In this document: positions 58,367-64,000 of the stretch, in pieces
Numbering within the stretch: position 1 is the first letter of the stretch
How the letters are laid out: every line of letters begins with the position of its first letter
Assembly: GCA_035547915.1 (NCBI GenBank)
Contig: DASZTS010000012.1
Coordinates: 25,386 to 89,385, forward strand
Length of the DNA stretch: 64,000 bases
Reading direction: 5' to 3'
Source of the DNA: DASSFG01 sp035547915
GTDB lineage: Bacteria; Planctomycetota; Planctomycetia; Pirellulales; JAICIG01
Notes under the pieces: model-generated
The model's database searches: none
The model's input: only the letters and a program-made list of their open reading frames with translations
Told to the model about the DNA's origin: nothing
Made by a program: the position numbers and the translations under genes

Positions 58367-60487
58367 TTAGTTGGCCCGCGCCACCCGCTTGGCGATCCGC
58401 AGGTAGTCGACGGTGATCTCCAACACTTCCTGGTTGTAGAACGACTTGGTGTCGAACACCGTCCGCCGCGAATGGCTCAGATCGTCGAGCTGATCTTCCT
58501 CTTCCTTCTCGGCGTTGAGCTCGGCCCGCTCCGCCAGGAATTTCTGCTCGTTGAGCGTGATCGTCTTGCGGCTCTTCTGCTGCTGGTAACGATCGATATC
58601 GCGTGCCACCTTCTTGAAGCCGTCGGACGTCTCGCGTCGCTTGGCCGAAGCCGACTTCAACTGCTCGACCGTCTTCTCGTCGACCATCGCCAGATCGTCG
58701 TGCGGGGCCACGCCGACCTTGTCGAACGCCAGCGCGTAGTCGAGCTCCGACTCACCGACGCCCTTGATGACGTTCGTCATCGACGGCAGTTCCACGTCGG
58801 AGACCACGCCACGGTTCTGCGTGCTGTCGCCATCGGGCCGATAGAACTGCTGCATCGTGATCTTCAAGGCGCCCAGCTTGGGCGAGTTCATGCTGACGCG
58901 GAACAGTTGCTTGCCCAGGTCGAGCAGGCTCTGCACCGTGCCCTTGCCGTGCGTCGTCTTGTCGCCCACGATGATGCCGCGGTGGTAATCCTGAATGGCG
59001 CCGGCGAAGATTTCGCTGGCGCTCGCGCTGAACTTGCTGGTGAGCACCACCAGCGGTCCGTCCCACTCCGTGCCACTCTCGGGATCGTCGTAGGCCTGCA
59101 CGCGGGCGTCCTTGTCCTTGACCTGCACGATCGGCCCCTGGTCGATGAACAGTCCGGTCACGCTGATGGCCTCGGTCAACGATCCGCCGCCGTTGCGGCT
59201 CAGGTCGAGCACCACGGCGTCGACCCCCTTCGAGCGGAAATCTCGCAGAATGCGGGCCACGTCGCGTTCGGTGCTCTTGAACTCCGGCAGACCACGGCCG
59301 GCACCTTCCATATCCATGTAGAAGCTGGGCAGATCGATGACACCGATCTGGTATTTCTGGCCGGCCCGCTCCCTTTCGATGATCCGGCCGCGGGCTTCGC
59401 TGTCGGTGAGCGTGATCTTTTCACGCACGATGCTGTAGGTGACTCGTTCGTGCTTGCCGGCGGGGATCACCTCCAACCGCACGGTGGTGCCGCGCGTGCC
59501 GCGGATCATCTCGACGACGTCGCCGAGCTTCATGTCCATCGTGTCGACCATCGGTCCGTCCTCACCCTGCCCGACGCCCACGATGTGATCTTCGGGCTTG
59601 AGATGCCCCTCTTTCTCGGCGGCTCCCCCGGGGATCAACTCCTTCACCACCGTATAGCCGTCGTCGAATTGCAACGAAGCACCGATCCCCTCCAAGTCCA
59701 GACGCATCTGAATCTTGAAGTTGTCGAGCGTCTTGGGCGACATGTAGGTGCTGTGCGGATCGTAGGCCGTGGTCATGCTGGTCAGATACATTTCCAGCAG
59801 TTCCAGGTGATCGGTCTGGTGCATCCGCTTGGCGAAGCTGTGGTAACGCCGCGTCAGGCGGTCTTTGGGGTTCTGCACGTCGGCCGCGGGAGTGGCGGTC
59901 TCTCCGTCTTTCTCTTTATTCTTGTCGTTGTCCTTGCTCTCCTGATCGGCCTTGAGCAGCAGCAGGTCGTACTTGATGCGCTTGCGCCACAGGTCGCGGG
60001 CCTCGGCGGCGTCCTTGGGATATTTCGCCACGTCCGGGTCGATCACCATCTCCTCGTCGACCGTGAAATCGTGCTGCGTGTTGAGCAGCTCGTCGATCGT
60101 TTGCACGCGTTCGTCGATACGGGTGAGGAGCGTGTTGAAGACGGTGTAGGAGAAGGACGTATCGCCCGCCTTGAGCTTCTCGTCGAGGTCCTTCTCGTAG
60201 GTCATGAACTTGTCGATGTCGGACTGGTAGAAGTAGACCTTCATCGGGTCGAGCAGCTTGATGAACCCCTTGGCCGTGCGCCGCGAGATCTCGTCGTCGA
60301 GCGGGTGGCGCGTCAGATGCTCGTTCCGCATCAGCGTGACCACGGCATTCGTGATGCTGCGATCGCTCGCCGTCGGTCCGCTCAGCTCCGCCAGCGACCC
60401 CTGCACGGCGAATACGACCAGACCGGCGAGGCACCAGGGAACATAGATCGATCGGAAACGACGCGGCGAGAAGAGCGAGCGTATCAT
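58367..60487 (-). CDS. Tail-specific (C-terminal processing) protease, S41 family
   Basis: A 706-residue periplasmic Prc-type serine protease. N-terminal signal/anchor (IYVPWCLAGLVVFAVQGSLA), a long helical domain with TRHPLDDEISRRTAKGFIK, a PDZ domain (about 265-345, GIGASLQFDDGYTVVKELI), and the catalytic domain with VVLDLSRNGGG, SASASE (487-492) holding the Ser nucleophile and Lys515 in THGKGTVQ. A C-terminal DUF3340-like helical domain follows. Length and architecture match Prc (tsp) rather than the shorter CtpA. An inserted charged segment (about 180-205, Asp/Lys/Glu-rich) is unusual. It degrades proteins with apolar C-termini. Confidence 0.93.
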   Translation of the reverse strand: MIRSLFSPRRFRSIYVPWCLAGLVVFAVQGSLAELSGPTASDRSITNAVVTLMRNEHLTRHPLDDEISRRTAKGFIKLLDPMKVYFYQSDIDKFMTYEKDLDEKLKAGDTSFSYTVFNTLLTRIDERVQTIDELLNTQHDFTVDEEMVIDPDVAKYPKDAAEARDLWRKRIKYDLLLLKADQESKDNDKNKEKDGETATPAADVQNPKDRLTRRYHSFAKRMHQTDHLELLEMYLTSMTTAYDPHSTYMSPKTLDNFKIQMRLDLEGIGASLQFDDGYTVVKELIPGGAAEKEGHLKPEDHIVGVGQGEDGPMVDTMDMKLGDVVEMIRGTRGTTVRLEVIPAGKHERVTYSIVREKITLTDSEARGRIIERERAGQKYQIGVIDLPSFYMDMEGAGRGLPEFKSTERDVARILRDFRSKGVDAVVLDLSRNGGGSLTEAISVTGLFIDQGPIVQVKDKDARVQAYDDPESGTEWDGPLVVLTSKFSASASEIFAGAIQDYHRGIIVGDKTTHGKGTVQSLLDLGKQLFRVSMNSPKLGALKITMQQFYRPDGDSTQNRGVVSDVELPSMTNVIKGVGESELDYALAFDKVGVAPHDDLAMVDEKTVEQLKSASAKRRETSDGFKKVARDIDRYQQQKSRKTITLNEQKFLAERAELNAEKEEEDQLDDLSHSRRTVFDTKSFYNQEVLEITVDYLRIAKRVARAN

Positions 60488-60786
60488 GAAACTCCCTTAT
60501 GCCATCCCTAGAAAGCCGACAAGGAACATAAGTTCCAAATGCTCAAGAACTTAAACGCATCGTATACGGCCTTATCGACAAAATCAAGGTCAACCGGCAA
60601 GCGAGGCAAAGCAGTCAATCGTTGACGGTTGGAGCGGTAAATTGCGGAAGATTTGGGACAATATCGCCCGGCTGCGCGCCTCGCCAGATCACCTGGCTTG
60701 CTTCGCCTTCTGCCTTTGACGCTCGTGGTTATAATCGAATTACGTCGGCACAGAGTCAGCTAACCCGTCTCACGTTCGGGCGCCCC
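60488..60786. other. Divergent upstream region between the S41 protease and the FHA regulator
   Basis: About 300 bases. It holds a perfect TATAAT at 60730-60735, but the nearest -35-like TTGACG (60716) is only 8 bases upstream, so it is not a standard sigma70 promoter. The first part is AT-rich and may hold the protease promoter on the other strand. No gene seen. Confidence 0.45.
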
Positions 60787-62619
60787 TTGTTCGCCTATCT
60801 TACCATCACTGCGGGCCAACGCGCCGGCAGTAGTGTCCTGCTCGATCACACCAAGAAGACGCGCATCGGGCGTGGAGCCGAGTGCACGCTCATGCTCACC
60901 GACGCGCTCTGTTCGCGCGTGCACGCCATCATCTCCTGCGAGAACGGCGCCTGGTGGGTGCGCGACGCCCAGAGCCGCAACGGCACCTTCGTCAACGGCC
61001 AGAAGGTCGACGAGGCCGCGCTCGACGACAACCATCGCATACGGGTGGGAGCGACGGAGTTCCTCTTCCATCAGAGCGAGCAGCCGCCCACCGTCGGCCC
61101 GATGGCCGATTTCAGCATGACGCAGACGCTCATCAAAGACACCCGCTTGGGCGTGGCCGATGGCGAAGCGTTCGCGGTGGCAGCCATCCACGATTCCGAC
61201 CAATCGAAAGAGCTGCTGCTGCTCTACCAGCTCTGCATCCGGCTGCTCGGCTGCCGCGATCCGAACGAGCTGATGCGCGTCTCGCTCGATCTATTGCGCG
61301 AACGCACCGAGGCGTCGGTGGCCGGCTTCCTCTGGATCAGCGACGACGGCAAGCTCAAACCGAAGCTCGTCATCCCCGAAAAATCGTCGGCACCCGTGAC
61401 GCTGAGCGAATCGCTCACGCGGTTGGTCTGCGACGAAGGCCACGCCGTGTGGATCGCCAACCAGCACGCCGACGCGGCCGAAGACGCCTTGCAGCACTAC
61501 GCCGATGCCATCTGCGTGCCGCTGCTCTCGCGGCGCGGAGCGCTGGGTGCCATCCACATCTATCTCGAGCAGGGCCGCTTCCGCCAATCGCACTTCGACT
61601 TCGCCATCTCGGTGGCCAACATCACGACCGTGGCCTTGGTGCGGGCGCGGAAGGAAGAGACCCTCGAAAGCGACCTGGCGCGCCTGAAGGCCAAGACGGC
61701 GGGCTACGACGAGATCATCGGCGAGAGTCCTTCGATTCGCGATCTGAAGGACAAGATGAACCGCATGAGCCGCGCCACGGGTTGCGTGTTGGTGCGCGGC
61801 GAGAGCGGCACCGGCAAAGAGTTGGTGGCGCGCGCCCTGCACCGGGCCAGTCCGCGGGCCGATCGGCCGATGCTCTCGATCAATTGCGCCGCCATTCCGG
61901 CCGACCTGATGGAGAGCCAGCTCTTCGGCCACAAGGCCGGTTCGTTCACCGGCGCCGAGCGCGACCATACCGGACTGTTCCAGCAGGCCGACCTGGGGAC
62001 GCTGTTTCTCGACGAGATCGGCGAGCTGACGTTGCATGGCCAATCGAAGATGCTGCGCATCCTCGAAGGCCATCCGTTCTTGCCGGTCGGCGGCACGACC
62101 GAGATCCAGGTCGACGTGCGCGTGATCGCCGCCACGAATCGTGATCTGCTGGCCTACGTCGCCGAGAAGAAGTTTCGCGAGGACCTCTATTATCGCTTGA
62201 GCGTGTTCGAGCTGGTCGTACCGCCGCTGCGCGATCGCGATGGCGATGTGGCGCTGTTGATCGATTACTTCCTCGATCATTTTCGGAAGCAGCACGGGCG
62301 GCCCGGATTGGCCATCTCGCCCGAGGCCCGCAACAAATTGCTCACCGCGCCCTGGCCGGGCAACGTCCGCCAATTGCGCAACGTGATCGACAGCGCCGTC
62401 GTGCTGGCGGCCGGCGAACGGATCGAAGCGGCCGACCTGGGACTGCGCGATGCGACGCAAGGCGCGCTCGACTCGCTGCGCATCGACCATTGGGAGCGGA
62501 AACTGATCATGGAGGCGCTGGCCCGCGCCGGCGGCAGCGTGCCCGAAGCCGCCCGCCTGCTGGGGATCGGCCGCGCCACGCTCTACCGCAAGCTCGAAGA
62601 ATACGACATCCCGCGTTAG
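60787..62619 (+). CDS. FHA-GAF-AAA+ sigma54-dependent transcriptional activator
   Basis: A regulator of about 610 residues. FHA domain (20-100: RIGRGAEC, DPLCSRVHA-like DALCSRVHAIIS, SRNGTFVNG) binding phosphothreonine; GAF-like domain (about 140-300); AAA+ domain with Walker A GESGTGKE, the sigma54-contact loop GSFTGA (variant of GAFTGA), Walker B GTLFLDEIGEL and the arginine finger region; Fis-type helix-turn-helix at the end (GSVPEAARLLGIGRATLYRKL). The TTG at 60787 is chosen because it yields MFAYLTITAG directly before the FHA fold; the frame is open to 60622. This implies control by Ser/Thr kinases together with sigma54. Target genes are unknown. Confidence 0.9.
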   Translation: MFAYLTITAGQRAGSSVLLDHTKKTRIGRGAECTLMLTDALCSRVHAIISCENGAWWVRDAQSRNGTFVNGQKVDEAALDDNHRIRVGATEFLFHQSEQPPTVGPMADFSMTQTLIKDTRLGVADGEAFAVAAIHDSDQSKELLLLYQLCIRLLGCRDPNELMRVSLDLLRERTEASVAGFLWISDDGKLKPKLVIPEKSSAPVTLSESLTRLVCDEGHAVWIANQHADAAEDALQHYADAICVPLLSRRGALGAIHIYLEQGRFRQSHFDFAISVANITTVALVRARKEETLESDLARLKAKTAGYDEIIGESPSIRDLKDKMNRMSRATGCVLVRGESGTGKELVARALHRASPRADRPMLSINCAAIPADLMESQLFGHKAGSFTGAERDHTGLFQQADLGTLFLDEIGELTLHGQSKMLRILEGHPFLPVGGTTEIQVDVRVIAATNRDLLAYVAEKKFREDLYYRLSVFELVVPPLRDRDGDVALLIDYFLDHFRKQHGRPGLAISPEARNKLLTAPWPGNVRQLRNVIDSAVVLAAGERIEAADLGLRDATQGALDSLRIDHWERKLIMEALARAGGSVPEAARLLGIGRATLYRKLEEYDIPR

Positions 62620-62747
62620 GTGCGTCGCGTCGCGTAGTGTAGTCGCGGCTCCGCCCGGAGGGCACCGTCGAGCGGGCGTAATGTCGGTAGCGCCGACCCA
62701 CTCGGCGAGGCGAATCGGTTGGCGGGACGCCGGTCGCCGCCCGTATG

Positions 62748-63296
62748 CTACTCGGATTTCTTATCCTGTTCTTCGTCAGCACGCTCAGGCAGGAATTCCT
62801 CAGGGCCCTTGAGTTTCGGCTTCACGACGGTGCCGTCCATGAGCACGAAAACGGTTACTTCGTCGAAGCTGACCAAGCCGGCCTCGGGCAAGTGCGGCTC
62901 CGTGCGGAAGGTGACGCACCACACGCAATGATCTCCCTCGAAGATCAAGTGCATGTTCGGAATCTCCCATTCTCGCGTGTCGTCCTTCACCACCGACTTC
63001 CGCATCTTCTCCGCGAGCCTGACGGCTTTCCGTGGTGACACGGGAGGGCTGTCGGATTTGTCTCTGTCCCATGCCGGCGTCTTGCGGATGGCATCGCGGG
63101 TCACGTAGCTCTCGCAAAGCCTTTCTGATTCGGGCGTCGTGACTCGCGTCGTGACGCGATATCCCTCATCCGTCGCGACGACGAATGGCTGGGCCGGCTC
63201 CTGGGTCAACACGAGCAGCGCGATCGCGAGGGGCGATGTGATGGCACCGAGCATGAGCAGCCTCCAGGGCGATTTGGCGGGGGGCCCGCGGGCCAT
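62748..63296 (-). CDS. Small exported hypothetical protein
   Basis: A 182-residue protein with an N-terminal signal (SPWRLLMLGAITSPLAIALLV) and a mature domain with two Cys pairs (LCESYV; HCVWCV), GYRVTTRVTTPES, WEIPNMHLIFEGDHCVWC and FDEVTVFVLMDGTVVKPKL, ending in a charged tail. Two starts are possible: ATG 63296 gives a charged n-region, and ATG 63254 has GGAGG 6 bases upstream but no charge before the hydrophobic core. The region around 63290 shares a 20-base identical leader with the broken gene at 47182. Function unknown. Confidence 0.6.
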   Translation of the reverse strand: MARGPPAKSPWRLLMLGAITSPLAIALLVLTQEPAQPFVVATDEGYRVTTRVTTPESERLCESYVTRDAIRKTPAWDRDKSDSPPVSPRKAVRLAEKMRKSVVKDDTREWEIPNMHLIFEGDHCVWCVTFRTEPHLPEAGLVSFDEVTVFVLMDGTVVKPKLKGPEEFLPERADEEQDKKSE

Positions 63297-63309
63297 TAGA
63301 CCGCGCCAG
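63290..63309 (-). repeat. Leader segment shared with 47184-47203
   Basis: Identical over 20 bases to the segment at the start of the broken gene at 47182, plus partial identity upstream. It overlaps the possible start codon of the gene at 62748-63296. Confidence 0.6.
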
Positions 63310-63353
63310 CACGGCAGGGCAAAGACTTTGGCGAATCGGTCAACCAAAGGCAC

Positions 63354-63564
63354 TCGGTTTCCCGCGCGGTTGTCCTTCCGCCGACCGAACGGTTTGCGGT
63401 GGAACCCTTCCGGTTTACCAACCGCGTGGCCCCTGTCACTGGGTTACTTGTAAGAGACACCTTCTCCGCGCGCACCGCGCGCAGTAGAGAGTATGTATTT
63501 CTCTTATCTACCATCTACTCTTCTCTTCTCTTCTCTAGTGCCGTTTGTGCGCGTCCTGCGCGCG
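63354..63564. other. Non-coding spacer with pyrimidine-rich tract
   Basis: No gene supported. Contains a CTTCTCTTCTCTTCTC tract (around 63520) and the start of GCGC-rich sequence. Confidence 0.45.
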
Positions 63565-63980
63565 CTCGTAAGTGCTTTCTATTTGGACGTTTGCGCGTTT
63601 CAGCGCGCGCACTTGGCTGCGCGCGCAGGAGCGCGCGCGCGGCGCGCACACCAGCGCGCGCGGGGCGCGCAAACGAGCGCGCGCGCTGGGCGCAGCAGCG
63701 CGCGCGCACCGTTTTTGCGCACCATGCGCCTCCTCGCAAGTGCTTTCTAATTGGCGGTTTATGCGTTTCGCTGCGCGCACATTGGGTGCGCGCGCGCTGC
63801 GCGCAGCACCAGCGCGCGGACAGTGCGCGCGCGGTGCGCAGAACAGCGCGCGCATGTGCGCGCGCGCCGCGCAACGAAAAAAGTTGTCGAGCCGGCGTAT
63901 CGCGCCCGCGGTTCGTTATTCGACGGCCACACGCCTCGTGCTAAGTGCTTTCCGCCCGGTGGTTTGTGCACTCGCTGAGC
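63565..63980 (+). repeat. Imperfect tandem repeat with extreme GCGC content
   Basis: Units begin at 63565, 63733 and 63935 with CTCG…AAGTGCTTTC followed by TTGG or GGTGG and GTTT(G/A)TGCG. The first two units are 168 bases apart and align along their length. Between the unit heads lie long alternating GCGCGC runs. All frames on both strands are open by composition only, so no protein is called. The array probably continues past the right edge. Such alternating purine-pyrimidine runs favour Z-DNA. Confidence 0.65.
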
Positions 63981-64000
63981 TGAAATCAAGTCGCATGCCA

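Noticed and set aside
60716..60735. TTGACG/TATAAT pair as sigma70 promoter of the FHA regulator
   Set aside because: The spacing is only 8 bases; TATAAT alone is not enough, so no promoter feature was called.
63399..63944. Arg/Ala-rich frames in the GCGC repeat
   Set aside because: Open on both strands purely because GCGC runs lack stop codons; no start signal and no non-repetitive content.

Overview
The window looks like a chromosome segment of a GC-rich planctomycete, probably Pirellulales-like. The reasons are the ExbB/ExbD genes clustered with squalene-cyclase-type toroid proteins, small secreted proteins with FSLR-type or DENPY(K/Q)AP-type N-termini, an archaeal-type formylmethanofuran formyltransferase, frequent GTG/TTG starts and many genes without a Shine-Dalgarno sequence. 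This assignment is inferred from gene content; no rRNA or other marker is present. I found no tRNA, rRNA, CRISPR array or insertion-sequence transposase.

Layout. 2-5869: a GH15 glucoamylase cut by the left edge, a CBS protein, a small lipoprotein, a cytochrome b/molybdopterin fusion and an enolase-superfamily enzyme. 6339-12154: a low-complexity membrane protein and an RND pump with its lipoprotein adaptor. 12155-13743: a worn stretch with a RhuM remnant, two small frame-disrupted genes and a GIY-YIG protein. 13841-19076: purF, convergent with a tyrosine-degradation operon (hpd-hmgA-fahA). 19212-20249: an AI-2E family permease. 20943-32968: one long collinear cluster of two ExbB, four ExbD, a membrane protein, two membrane-anchored toroid proteins, a large repeat protein and a small membrane protein. 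33357-42250: amt, ftsH, dxr-rseP, and ftr with a folate cyclo-ligase. 42387-44720: an SDR and a DASS transporter. 45103-47182: a secreted protein and a nest of tiny membrane-protein genes, several broken. 47305-50414: an ABC transporter pair. 50585-51082: three tandem promoter/two-hairpin/terminator units that look like small RNA genes. 51260-53333: two small genes and a MATE transporter. 53504-56048: an AT-richer type II restriction-modification island (Eco29kI-like nuclease, C5 methyltransferase, Vsr). 56051-60487: three peptidases. 60787-62619: an FHA-GAF-sigma54 activator. 62748-64000: a small secreted protein and an extreme GCGC-rich tandem repeat running towards the right edge.

The most interesting signals not explained by ordinary genes are: (1) the tandem array of three candidate small RNAs at 50585-51082; (2) a 105-bp MITE-like repeat family with a built-in bidirectional terminator, found in five full or partial copies, one inserted exactly in frame (35 codons) just upstream of the hydrophobic signal segment of a gene; (3) the ExbBD plus cyclase-fold toroid cluster, which may be a proton-driven periplasmic machine of unknown function. 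Five probable single-base frame breaks in short homopolymers mean that base-level accuracy should be checked before calling these genes dead.
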